64,000 nt of DNA. Source: Heterotrichella gracilis. Taxonomy: Eukaryota > Sar > Xanthophyceae > Tribonematales > Xanthonemataceae. Below the pieces are notes generated by a model, which saw only the letters and a list, made by a program, of their open reading frames with translations, made no database searches and was not told where the DNA came from. Every line of letters begins with the position of its first letter. The stretch's first letter is position 1. Where the stretch lies: positions 4,211 through 68,210 of the forward strand of contig JAULBX010023519.1 of NCBI GenBank assembly GCA_032358255.1, written 5' to 3'. Positions 42,191 through 53,258 of the stretch are shown here, in pieces. The translations under genes were made by a program, and so were the position numbers.

Positions 42191-45100
42191 CACTCCTTGA
42201 CAGCTGGCGAGTGCACGTAGGCCTGGTTGGTCCTGTACATGGCCGCCTGGACGGTGGCGATGATCTCATCGGGGGTCTGCTTGGCCTTGACCGGGTCCCG
42301 CACCAGGGCCTCGTTCAGAATTGGCAGGCCAGGGGGCATGTCCACCTGGGGGGTGTGGGAGGGGAGGTCGGGGTGAGGGGGTGATGAGGGGGTGGGTGGG
42401 GTGGCATTTGAGTGGGGTGGATTGGTGACCTGGTTGGGTGGGTTTGGCCTAGATGGGGTCCCGCACCGAGTGCTTGGTGATTCCTTCACTTGCAAAGGGG
42501 CCTCTTACAGCGGAGGGGTAGGTATGGTCAAGGGGTTCAGACCCCGTGTATTTAAAATACCCTAGAAACAGTGTACCAAGAGGTACGGTGCAGCATCAAA
42601 ATGGCAGATGGCGACAGGGCCGCATGCGTTCCAAGCAGGCAAGTAAGGGAGGTGGAGGGAAGAAAGAGTGAGGGGAGACACACACCCTGAACCACAACAG
42701 CTGCACTGGTAGACCCTAAACCCTACACCCTATACCGGCGCTTACCCTGAACCATGGGTGGCGCATGACTTGTGCCACGCTGATTCTCGCGCCTGCATCC
42801 GGCCACAGCATGCGCCCGATGAGGTCCCTGCACTCTGGCGTCACGTTTTCTGGCATGCGGTACTGGCGGCGAATCATCTTGGGGTACATGTTCTTCATCC
42901 AGCTCTGCGGGAGGGTTTACAGAAGGGTGTTAGGTTTTGTGCTTAGGGTTGAGGGTTGATCCCATTGGGGTGCATGTTCTTCATCCAGCTCTGCAGGAGG
43001 ATTAGGGTTTCAAATTAGGGTTTGTGATTAAGGTGAAGATTTTGCTTGCAGCTACAGGTGGGGGCAGGGGAGGGTGCTTGGGTGTGTGTGATAAGGTTGC
43101 GACCTGCAAGCGTGATGAGGTTGATTCCCTTGCCAAGGGTTCGATAGCGCGGCACAAGGTAACAGCCAAAACACCCTGGCATGCCCAACACCACCCACAG
43201 CATGCCCAGCGATACCCTATCCCCTACACCTCTGGACAGGCCCCAGCCAGCAACCCCTACCACACCAACCACCCACCCACAAGGGTCTCACAGGGCAATT
43301 TAAGGTTTAGGGTTTTCGGGCTTACCTGCGGGTCGGAGTTGCGCTCATCCGTGGGCGTGAATGGGTACTTCCCCGTGAGCATGATGTAGAGTATCACCCC
43401 ACAGGACCACACGTCGGCCTTCTGGCCATCGTATGCCCGCGCTGCGATGACCTCGGGGGCGATGTACTCGGGGGTACCCACCAGGGACTTGGGGAGGGAG
43501 TCGTCGGCCCCCTGGGCGTGGAAATTTTTAAATGAATTAGTGATATTACTTGTAATGATGTAGTGAATTTCAAATTTGGGGCGGGAGGCATTCTCCCGGC
43601 GAGCATGCACGCTCGAGTGCTCCGGTGCACCAAAACAGGTTATTGGAGTAATGAATAAATGTCCATTTATAGTTAAAACATGATCCCCAGGTAAATAACC
43701 CACAGTCAATTCCACTTTGCACCCATATGTAGTACCGCACCCACCTTGGCGTAGCCGAAATCGCAGATCTTGAGCAGGAAGTGGTCTGTGTCCCCGTAGG
43801 GACTGAGCAGCAGGTTCTCCAGCTTCATGTCCCGGTTCACAATCCCACACCTGCGTGGGGATGGGGTTGGGCGTGGTGGTCAGGTACACGGGAAATGACG
43901 GGCTAGGGTTTGGGGTACACCAGCCAGAACCCCAGCAGGGTTTGCACCCACTTATCTGTGCCTGGCTGATATCAGGCTATGTTGCTGCAACCCATGCAAC
44001 CATACCAAACCCAGGCTGGCACTTGGGCAGCGGCTTGTGGAAAACATCAATGCACGACGTGTGGCCACTAGATATGATGCGCATGCATGGTGTATAGGGT
44101 TTTTGGGACCCACCTGTGGCAGAAGTCCACCCCAAAGATGAGCTGCTGGAAGAACCACCTGGCCTCATCCTCCCCCAGGCGCTTCTTCTTGATCAGATAC
44201 TTGAACATGTCGCCGCCCTCTGCACAAGTAGGGTTTAGGGTTAGAAGTTAGGGTTTGTATTCTAGGATGACAGGTACTTGAACACGGCGCCGCCCTCTGC
44301 ACAAGTAGGGTTTAGGGTTAGAAATTAGGGTTTGTATTCTAGGATGACAGGTACATGAACATGTGGCCACCCTCTGCGCGAGGCAGTGAGCGAAGTCAGG
44401 CGGTGTATTAGGCTTTAGGGTACATGGACGCCCTCTGCCTTGACAGCACGTTACTGTCTTTGGGTTTAGGGTTATTTTCAGGCTTAGACTGAAAGGTTTA
44501 GAGCACTTGAACACCCTCTGCTCAAGCAAGTAGGTCAAGTCAGGAAGGTGCATGTTTGGCCAGTAGTACAGCTGTAGCTGACTGCTCACTTGCCTGCATC
44601 AAACCCTACACCCTGATACAGTAGTAAACCCTACACCCTAATACAGTAGCCAGGTGAGCAGCCTGCCTTACAGCATCAAGCAGGAGGCATCCAGGTTGGC
44701 ATGTGGGGGGTGAAGCTTCATGCTCCAGTTCAACAGCCAAGGCCTGTCTGGCACTTTCTTAAGTGTGGCAGGTAGTGGCCAGACATGCAACTAACATTTA
44801 ACCTGATGCCAATCCAATGCTGTGATTTAACAGGGTGAGTGGCCCCGGCCAGCCGCTGGCCTGTGCGTGATTATGCAAAATCCCCACGTATTCCAACATA
44901 ATCCCCAGCTGCTCCCCACTGCCAAATCCCTCCTTTTAGGGTCTAGGGTTGGTGATTGTGTTGCGACTCGCACCTGCGTACTCCAGCACAATCCCCAGCT
45001 GCTCGTCGTTGACAAAGCATTCCAGGAAGTTGATGATGTGCGGGTGGCGGGAGCACAGCCGGTGCGCAACCAGCTCGCGCTCCACGTAGCGCGGGTTGAA

Positions 45101-46724
45101 CTGGCCGCGCGCGAGGTACTTGATGGCCACCTGGGGAGGGTATGAGGGAGGGTGGTGAGGGGGCTGTGGTTGGGAGGGGGATCGCAAGGGCTGTGGGTGT
45201 GGGTGGATGGTGTGGGTGGGGCTGGCGATATGTTTGGGTGGGGGGGGGAGGGCAGAGGCGGTGCGGCAGGGCATTGGGTTGGGCAAGAACAAAGGCATGC
45301 ACAGCATTGCCACACGCCATGCGACACACGCCATCCCAACTTTAGCGCCATGCATGGCACACCTACCACAGCTTGCACATGTCCATGCAAAGTGCAGCCT
45401 TGCAAAACCCCACCCAAGGGTTTTCCCCCGCCACTCAAGTGTTTGCCAGGCGCCAGCTGGACCGCCACAACTGTCTAGGGTTTAGGCTGCAAGGTTTAGG
45501 GTTTTCCCCGCCACTCACATGCTTGCTGGTCTCGGCGTTCAGCGCCAGCTGGACCATCCCAAACGTGCCGGCGCTCAAATGCCGCACATTGGAGTACTTG
45601 AGACAGTCCCGACTGGGCGGCGGCAGCACCCTCCCGGGCCGTTGCACCGGCACGTGCGACTGGCCCGCCGCGGCATTGAATGCATTGGCGGGCGCAATGG
45701 GCGGCGGCTCGGCGGCATCCCCACCGGACACCGCCTCCATCGACGCGCCGTACAGCATGTCCAGCGCGCCGGCGTGGCGCCCCGCGCTGCCAAAGTCGTC
45801 CACCTGCATCGCCGCCACGCCCAGCGCCTGCTGCAGGACCACCTCGCCCTCGGTCCCCTGGGAGTCGGCGCTGTTCTGCGGGGACGCCAGCGCGCCATCC
45901 ACATCCATCGCCACGGGGGAGGACGCGGCCGGCGGCTGGCCCCGCACCACCTCCTGGCGCGCCATCATGCGCCGGTGGTGCACCGCCAAGTCGCTCACAT
46001 TGCTGACTACAGAGACGGTGGAGCGGCCCGAGTTGTCAGCATCCTGCTGCGCCTCGTCCCACTCGCCCACTTCATAATGGAAATCGATGTCATCGTCCAC
46101 CTCCACCTCCGCCACCTGCTCCTTGTTGTGGTTGATGAGCTGGCGCAGGCGCGACACGTGGGTGGTCGGGGCGGTGACGGTGGTCTGCGCGCTGGCGCCG
46201 CTGGCGCCCGGCCCGCCGCCGCTCATCCCGCCGCTGTTCCCCATCCCGCCGCCGTAACTCCCCCCCTTGGAGGCCTGGCGCAGGCGCTGGAGCGCGCTGG
46301 CGTTGGCCTCGTGGCCTGAGTTGATGGGGGAGGTGAGAGGCGAGGGGAATGGGGAGGTGAACCGCGAGGGCCCGCCGCTCATCCCGCCCCCGCTGCGCAT
46401 GTACGAATCTTGGCAGCACATGGAGCTGTTGTTGTCGCCATCCTCTGATGCCAGGGATGCGCTGCCGTGTGAGGGGATGTCCTGCAGCCGCTTGACATTC
46501 TGCTGCAGCTGGGCTAGTTGCTGTTTGGCCAGCTGGGTCTGTTGCTGCCTGAGGGTGTCCTCAGTGAGGGAGACGGGTGCTTCGAGTGTTGTGGTGCTGT
46601 CGGGAGGCGGGGGGTGGGGGGGGCGGGGCGGGCTGGAGCCATGGCTGTTGGTTGGGATGCCACTGGTCCCGCTGGGGGCTGCCACCTGGCCGCCATCCCC
46701 TCTGCAGCAAGGAGGGGGATGCAT
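42154..46724 (-). CDS. SnRK2-like Ser/Thr protein kinase with long N-terminal extension
   Basis: Seven phase-consistent exons: 46724-45519, 45130-44974, 44219-44114, 43850-43745, 43511-43326, 42904-42746, 42345-42154; about 703 residues if the ATG at 46724 is used (an acceptor-like TTGCTGCAG just inside makes an upstream exon possible). The first ~380 residues are Gln/Ser/Gly-rich and disordered-looking, with an acidic patch ([13 protein letters not shown]). The kinase domain reads [13 protein letters not shown] (P-loop), [39 protein letters not shown] and [19 protein letters not shown]. DFGYxK and KADVWSCGV are characteristic of SnRK2/OST1-type kinases of osmotic and nutrient stress signalling. 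The usual HRD is NRD here ([12 protein letters not shown]). The C-terminal ~60 residues are not a typical SnRK2 acidic box. Confidence 0.85.
42960..43008 (-). repeat. Acceptor-side echo of kinase exon 42904-42746
   Basis: GGGGTGCATGTTCTTCATCC then AGCTCTGCAGGAGG (plus strand) repeats GGGGTACATGTTCTTCATCC then AGCTCTGCGGGAGG at 42880-42913. Confidence 0.88.
44262..44540 (-). repeat. Four acceptor-side echoes of kinase exon 44219-44114
   Basis: ACTTGAACATGTCGCCGCCC then TCTGCACAAG (plus strand, exon start and acceptor) recurs at about 44275-44305, 44352-44382, 44423-44440 and 44507-44525 with increasing decay. The first two copies also share the following block GTAGGGTTTAGGGTTAGAA. Confidence 0.9.
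44880..44920 (-). repeat. Donor-side echo of kinase exon 45130-44974
   Basis: CGTATTCCAACATAATCCCC then AGCTGCTC (plus strand) repeats CGTACTCCAGCACAATCCCC then AGCTGCTC at 44976-45004; the donor itself is not conserved. Confidence 0.8.
45428..45470 (-). repeat. Donor-side echo of kinase first exon
   Basis: CCGCCACTCAAGTGTTTGCC, then GGCGCCAGCTGGACC (plus strand) repeats the exon end at 45509-45556 with the GTGAGT donor complement altered to CACTCAAG. Confidence 0.78.
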
Positions 46725-49700
46725 TAGGTGGGCAGGGCGAATGGGAAGGGGTGGGATGGGTGGGGTGTGGTGCGGTGTGCGGAAGGGTATTGAGGGTGTC
46801 CCGCTGGGTGTGGAAAGGGGTTGTAGGATGGTGATGCAGTAAGTGGTCCATCAATAATCAGCACTATTGCAGGCAATGCAACAAGTAGGGTTAGGGTTAC
46901 CACGCGTTGTTAGACCTCACTGGCATCCTACAGGATTGCGTATTGCCTTGTAAAAGGATCCCATGCCTGCATGCATTGTACCAAACAACCAGATGCTGGG
47001 TGGGCCAAATGCAAATTGGAGTGACACCCTGCAACCCACCACCGTGCTCTGCAAACAGAAAGATGTGACACCAGCTCAACAGGCAGGGAGCGGCTTCCAA
47101 CCGGCAGGAACGTTCGAGCATAAAAGAAGGCCGCACAATCACAACATATCGTGCAGCAACGCTGCCAAACACCCAAATGAGGCACTGCTGCAAGGCCAGG
47201 CGCCTGCCATGCCGTGCTTTGGACACGTCGATGGGGCGGCCCCATTGTGCAAGCATGCTCACCCTTTGCTCCCGCCAGATTTTTTCCAAAAGCGCATCGC
47301 CTGCCGCTTGCCGTGTCAGCAGCCGACAGAGGGTGCAGGCCTGGCGCTACGCGGTGAGGGTCCAGCCGAGGGGTCCCGCATTCCTGCCGCAAGCTACCAG
47401 CCCAGTTGTTCCGACCACTGGCAGCCACACCAACATGGGCGAATGCCAGACAACTGGCTAAGGAATAGCTGGTCGGAGGGCCCTGGGGCCCTTGCCTGAA
47501 GGTCCCAGGCTGCTGCAGGGAGGGGGCGCTCGGCTGCTGCACGAGAGGGCCCACAGTCAGCAGAGTGAGGGGGCACTGGTGGCGGTACCCACTGGTAGGC
47601 TGGAAGCATGGCCAAGGAATGGGACATGGAGGGACAATGCAGTGCAGTGGCGTGACAGGGAGGAGAGGAAGAGCAGGGAAGGGCGGATGGTGGCGGGTAG
47701 ACCAAACGCTTGGAGGCACCAAGGGGCGTATGGTAGCCAGATGGGTCACTTGAAGCTCATGCGGTAAATGATTGAAATGGGCAAATGCCACAGGAATTGT
47801 GCAACTGCAGATCACTGCGGCCTTGCCTCTCCCTCCACACATCCTGTCGTACAACTAGAGGGTTGGCAGAGCACGGAAGGGTCTGTTACGTGCCTGGTGT
47901 TGCCAGCCCGCGGCCCAGTAGACCCTCCAAAATGCCAGAGTCGTTTACCACACCCTGATTTTAACCACATCTGCGGTGGAGTTGCTCCCTTCAAGACCCC
48001 TTTCAACGTTGCTTAAGCACACTTGGTTGCCGAGTTCCACCAGAAACCCACAAACCCGCGTTGAAAACCGCCCAACAGATCAAAAGGCTGGCGCCAGTAG
48101 GTTCCTTCTGTAAACGTGCATGGGCCCTGTTGACGTACACTTGTACCTTGCAGCAGCAGTCCCGAATGCACGCACACACGTCCCCCAAAACTACTGCACA
48201 GTGGGGAATAAGCGCACCTTGCTATTGTGCTAACATAGCGTCCAACATGCGCGAGCTTCCAAGCACCCTGTTAAAAGTACCTACGATAGCGTGATACACG
48301 AGGTAGTAGGCGACCAGCTTCTAAGTCGAATGGGCAATCGGTCTTCTCACCGTTGATCACCGTTTGATCACTTGGAAGTACCTGCTGGCCTCAAGATTGG
48401 CAATCTGGGCGACTGTAATCATGTCCGACCAGTATTCGTCACGAAATGACGCTATTACGGCGGCCGCTGACGCGGGATTATGACTAAAAGTTGCTAGTCC
48501 AGGCGACCGAGAATTCACGACAAGTCTTGTCGAGCCACAGGCAGGAGACTATTGGACAGTCGCGTGCCTGCAGCGCCACGGCTGAACCGGTTTTCAGCAC
48601 CTTAAGCTTCCGCAACCGAGGTTATATTGCAGCCACCTGGGTCGACGGGTCCTTATCCAGGTATCACGCGCATTTGGAAGTTGGCAATGCGGTGGACCAT
48701 GCACATCATGCATGATAAGGGGTAAATGTATCCCTAGCTGCAGCTGCAGCAAACGCCAACGTAGCGCGCAACAACCACCTGTGAAGGTACGGAGGGCGCG
48801 GTGCCGCGGTGAGCTCACAGCGACCTCGCCAGAACAGTGCTCGAGAGGGATCTGCCGGAGGGGCGCCTCGGCCCCGTCGCCTATCGTACTTCACCCGGCT
48901 GCTGCTTCTCGAATACGTGCTATGATAATACAGAGCCCGTCAGCTAGCCGGCTTGTTATTATGCAGCGGACGTACATCGTTGGCTTCTTGATGCGCCCTT
49001 CCACAAGGAGAAACGTTTGTGGCCAACTTTTCACTCCGCCGCATGCGAGCAGCAGCCTAGCCTGGCCAGGCCCCCTATCGGTCTCCCAGGATAGGGCGAC
49101 CGGTCGCCACACAGCACGCATGCGCTGCATGCAGTTTCACTGCAGTGGCCTTTTGACCTGCGACGCGGTGCCGCATCACCGCGTTCCAGTCTGCATAGGA
49201 CCACACGCGCTCACCTAACCCAGTATGACAGTAGATAGGCACCTTTGTGTGTTAATTGATTGTCATCAGGAAAAAAATATGTCCCAGACCTCTCTATCTA
49301 AGTCTAAGGCATCAAATGAATCGGCACTGCCATTGAATGGAGGCTTCCACAAGTGCCCTGCACCAAGACTTGAGCCAAAAGTGCACATGGCAGGCAACTG
49401 TATATACCAGTATACCTTAACCTTATATCCTTGTGAGATCCTAGTCTGCTCTCCTTGTGATAGTAGTCTGTCTGACCCGTTGACCCCCACCCTTGGCTTG
49501 CAACCTACGCTATTTGAATTAAAATTATCTGGTCGTTGGCTGACTGTGCCCTTGTGACACTGTCAACAACTACCATAGGTGTCACATAACTACAAAAAAG
49601 GGACCGCGCAGTTGAAAGACATAGGTGGGCAGAATTTCTAAGTGCTGTGACTGAACACACTCTCTCAAAGCACCCAATGCCGGGCATACTAGCCGAAACG

Positions 49701-50237
49701 GAAAAAAAAGAGGCAGCGCCGATAGTTGTCAAATAAAAGCATGCGTCCCTGGCTGCCTCTACTGACGGATTTTGGCAGATACAGAAATGCATACATACGT
49801 ATGGGGTATATCCCAGACAGGCGAGCCTGTTGATCACTGTAACAACACTCGCAGCGCAGCTGTGAGTGAAAGCTGTGTGTTGCTCTAGCAAATATAATGT
49901 ACCTGTTTTTTGGCCGAATGAAAAATGGAAGTCAACACAAAACAAATTCCTTAGCTTTGCTAAGAGGTACACAGTCTGGCGTGCCCTGGACGCCAGACAG
50001 TAAATTCCACAGTGCAAAACGGACACGCCGATGGGCACAAAGCCAACTGGCCACAGTTACCGCGTGCAGTGCCAATGACGAGTACTTCTAGCTCTGGCGC
50101 TTGTAAAATTAAATGGCAGCGGATGGCATCCCGTACGAGAGGGGTGAAATCTATCCTTGCATTATATAGTACACTGCACGTGCTTGACACAGCCTGGATG
50201 AGCGTTCACACACGCATGTACACACTGCCCACCCCAG
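46725..50237. other. Long gene-poor stretch
   Basis: About 3.5 kb without a recognisable gene. It holds the kinase promoter region. Overlapping open frames on both strands near 46.93-47.85 kb (up to 308 codons) show no motif or splice structure. The 48.3-49.2 kb part is CpG-rich. Confidence 0.5.
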
Positions 50238-50688
50238 ATCTGCGGGTGCGCACCCCGCATCAACCTCCTACCGCAGCCTGTGCCCCAGCAGCGCTTGCTT
50301 GCGGCACAGGCATACGGCACGCACGTCAACATCGCCACTTGTGCCTCCAATGGTGTGATGGCCCTCAAGTGAGTGGCATAACAGCTTTGGACCCCCACCA
50401 CTCTCCCTCCCAAACCGGTGCGCCAGGTCCTCCCCTTCCCCCTCCACACCCCCTCCCTCTCCCCAACCGGTGCCCCAGGTCCTCCCCTTCCCCCACAACC
50501 CCCCCCCCCCCCCCTCTCTCCCCCACCGGTGTCACAGGTCCTCCACCTCCACACCCGCAGCCGCGCTGTATGTGCGGTGGCAGCGCCCTGTGGCCTCGTC
50601 AACCACCTCTGCACACGCACACCATCACCGGTCAGGCCTAATACAGACAGGCAGCAGAGGGCAGTGCGCGTGCACCCACGCCTAGGGT
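50238..50688 (+). CDS. Two possible exons of an unidentified gene
   Basis: Exon 50238-50368 (after ACCCCAG, ending gtgagt) encodes ICGCAPRINLLPQPVPQQ, then HVNIATCASNGVMALK, which has protein-like composition. A second exon starts at 50538 after TGTCACAG; read from phase 0 it gives VLHLHTRSRAVCAVAAPCG and an open frame to a stop at 50688. The GT-AG junction leaves a phase mismatch, so the join is unproven. Support comes from two echoes of the second acceptor upstream. No family recognised. Confidence 0.3.
50404..50515 (+). repeat. Two acceptor-side echoes before the possible exon at 50538
   Basis: ACCGGTGCGCCAGGTCCTCC and ACCGGTGCCCCAGGTCCTCC, each followed by CCTTCCCCC, precede the exon start ACCGGTGTCACAGGTCCTCC. 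The pattern matches echoes at proven exons in this window and so favours a real splice site. Confidence 0.8.
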
Positions 50689-51055
50689 AGAGGCCCCTGC
50701 CACCTGTGCACACGCCAAGCAGCTGGCCTCGCCAAACCCTGCCAAAGGGTTTTGCTTCCACTCAGGAACGCGCAGTAGTGTGCACCTCCATCCACCCAGC
50801 ACCAGGTAGTGTGCGAGTTTTTGTGTCAGAGAACAATTTCAAGGACCAAATTTTGTCCATCAGACACGAGGTAGTGCTGTCGCCCAAAATATAAAACTGT
50901 GGAAAAGCCCAAAACATTACTGGGCAGTAAAAACGACAAATAAAACACAACCACCTCCCGCCTAGCCGCCAACCCAACACCAGCGATTTTTGAGGTCGCT
51001 GTTGTTGTGCCCACGTGCTCTACACAGATAAGTGACGCAAGCGATAAAAGAGTAC

Positions 51056-51190
51056 CATGCAGCTAGATGCAGGCGATGAAAGAGCACCATTGCCATCAGA
51101 TGCAGGCGCTCAAGGAATACCACTGCAGCTAGATGCAGGCGATCAAAGTATATCATTGCAGCCAGATGCAGGCAATCAAAGAGCACCATT
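51056..51190 (+). repeat. 36-bp minisatellite, about four units
   Basis: Units resembling GCAGCTAGATGCAGGCGATC AAAG..CACCATT recur every ~36 bases. Read forward they encode a 12-residue repeat (LQLDAGDQ...PL), read backward a hydrophobic one. Lies just 3' of the XPA-like gene; no evidence that it is translated. Confidence 0.82.
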
Positions 51191-51203
51191 GCGGGTGCTG
51201 GAT

Positions 51204-52545
51204 CTAGGGTGTACCTGTCACCGCCCCGCTGGTTTCGGCTAGCTCCCGCTCTATCCTGCGCCGCGTGCGATCCAGGCGGTCCTGCTCACTGTTATCCTGC
51301 AGGAAGCAAGGGGTGATGTGTGTGCCGAGTCAGGAGATCCTGGGTCAGTAGAAACGTGCACTGCGGCAGACAGTTCCATGTGCCCTGGTTACTAGGATGT
51401 TGGATAGAATGGTATTTGCCCTGCCTATACAGCGCTAGACGGCGCAAGCTGTACCGCTGGACTGCGCGTAGCCAACCAACAGTAAGTTTCAAACGTCTTG
51501 TCTTCAGCTCACCAAGGCATCATTTATAGCAACTTTTTTGTACTCCAGCCATGCAGGCAGGTCAGCAATCACCCACATTTATTTCAATGCGCATACATCC
51601 CCTGGCCGCCAGTACTTGAACAGGAAACCCTAATTTAGGGTCTAAACCCTAAACCCTACACAGCCTCGCCTTCTTCGACTGCAGCTGCCTCTTCTTGGCC
51701 CGCGCCTCCAGCCTGCCCTCCAGGAGCTGCTGCTGCTGGCGCCGCAGGCCCTCGGGGCCGCCGTGCTTGCGGTAGGAAGCCTCCTCCACCTGATGGCCAC
51801 AGCAGGGTTCATGCTTTACCGGGGTTTAGGGTTTAGGGTTCAGGAGGGTTCAGGGTTTTTTTAAGTTGGGGGGTGTAAGGTACAGGGTTCATGTTTTGAC
51901 ATCTGGCATACAGGGTTTATCATTTCAAGGTGCGGCGTGCAGGGTTTGCCTGTGGCAGCAGGTGTAGGGTGTAGGGTGCCAAGGTGTAGGGTTTAGTTTG
52001 CAGGGGTGCTGGGGTTTTCACCTGTGACAGCAGGTACAGCCGCATCGCGTTCCACTCCTTGCGGTGCGGGTTCTCCTTGGACAGGCTGCCCAGCTTGTTG
52101 AGGTCGCCATCGGTTAGCAAAAAGGTCTGCTTGGCGGTGCCCTGCGGCAAAATAGGCGGCTTACCATCACATTGGTGCACGGAGTGGCACGGTTGGTAAT
52201 GCCAAAAGAGTACTTTCTAGTGGTCGAGGGTGCATAATGCCATTTATAAGCTTATATGGGTGCGTATAAGAGGGTGAGGGCTGGTGTCCAGAGAGCATAT
52301 GCATGCAATGTGGTGCATGCATGCATGCATATGGGCGTGAGCGCCAACCAAGCCGCCGTTCAGTGTCTGTGAAGGGTACCACATGCAACGGTGATAAGTA
52401 TCCAGTTCCAATGCGTTATGGGGTCACCCACCTTGGAGATAAGCTCCTCCAACTTTTTGCACTGGGAGCACAGACGGACCCCAAAGGCATCGAACCACGC
52501 CTGGTAAAACGTGAGTGACTGGCACCCGCTGCACCCCAAGCTCAT
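51204..52545 (-). CDS. XPA: XPA-like nucleotide excision repair protein
   Basis: Exons 52545-52432, 52141-52022, 51789-51670 and 51296-51204 (TAG), giving about 148 residues plus an undefined N-terminus. XPA binds damaged DNA and organises the pre-incision complex with RPA, TFIIH and ERCC1. The first exon has the XPA zinc finger with exact spacing: C-x2-C (CSGC), 17 residues, C-x2-C (CSQC). It is followed by LEELISK and, in the next exon, AKQTFLLTDGDLNKLGSL, KENPHRKEWNAMRLYLLSQ, the XPA DNA-binding core. The third exon is the long basic helix (EARAKKRQLQSKK). The third junction needs a GC donor (AAG|gcgagg) to stay in frame; otherwise the protein stops a few codons later at 51649. The ATG at 52545 may be internal, because human-type XPA has a longer N-terminus. 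Confidence 0.8.
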
Positions 52546-53258
52546 TGGCGACTCGTTGGCATCGTTTCACGGCTGTAGGGGCAGTGTGTAAGGGGAGGTG
52601 AGTTGCGTAGCCGATGTCAACAGTCGAGAGATAGCAAAGCGGACAGGGGCAACTGTGGCGAAAGTTTGCAAGCGTGGATAAGTTTGAGAGCAGCAAGAAT
52701 GGGCACCACACAAGATCCTTTTGCCATAAGTTATGGATGCTTTGGAGCCCACAGGGGCAGGTTTATTTATGGTAAATTGACAGATAAACCAGGAGGACTT
52801 TAATATATCACGGACTTTAATATATCATTTATTTGTTTCCCCTGCACATTATTGTATTTTAAAATATTGTGTTTTACTGGCCCGCCTGTGGTCCTCCCCG
52901 TTTGTTTTCACAAGGGGGATAAAGCTCAGGGCAGAGGCAATTCTGTTCCGTCAACATTCCGAAAATGTTGCACATTTGCGAGACCCCCTCGATTATTTTA
53001 AATGTTAAAAAGCCGTTTCCGGGCAAAGTTTTCGGGTCCTACTAAAGTCCTCCTGGATAAACTTTCTAAATATCAGAGTCGAGCCTGCTGGGCGTGCTGT
53101 GTTCGTTGTGCAAGCAGCTCTTCGAGGGATCTGTGCGAAACAACTGTAGTTCAGGAAGGTGTACAACGGTGTGCTTACGACTTGAACCCTACCAGTCGCA
53201 ACCAGCATTATGGTAGAACGTTAGCCATTGAAGTATATTGCGTGATGTGTCTTGTGCA
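52546..53258. promoter_or_regulatory. Divergent spacer between XPA-like gene and REV1
   Basis: About 0.7 kb between two divergent repair genes; the XPA N-terminal exon, if any, would also be here. The right half is AT-rich and occupied by a putative inverted-terminus element (52791-53056). No promoter motif can be assigned. Confidence 0.4.
52791..53056. mobile_element. Putative MITE with AGGAGGACTT inverted termini
   Basis: Begins AGGAGGACTTTAATATATCA, immediately repeats GGACTTTAATATATCA, and ends CTACTAAAGTCCTCCT. The ~265-bp interior is AT-rich and non-coding. The termini match the palindromes at 23.56 and 39.27 kb, which would then be near-solo terminal hairpins of the same family. No clear target-site duplication could be fixed by eye. 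Confidence 0.6.

Noticed and set aside
46928-47854. 308-codon open frame on the minus strand
   Set aside because: Several other long frames overlap it on both strands, composition is Cys/His/Pro-heavy as in GC-rich non-coding DNA, and there are no motifs, splice sites or echoes.
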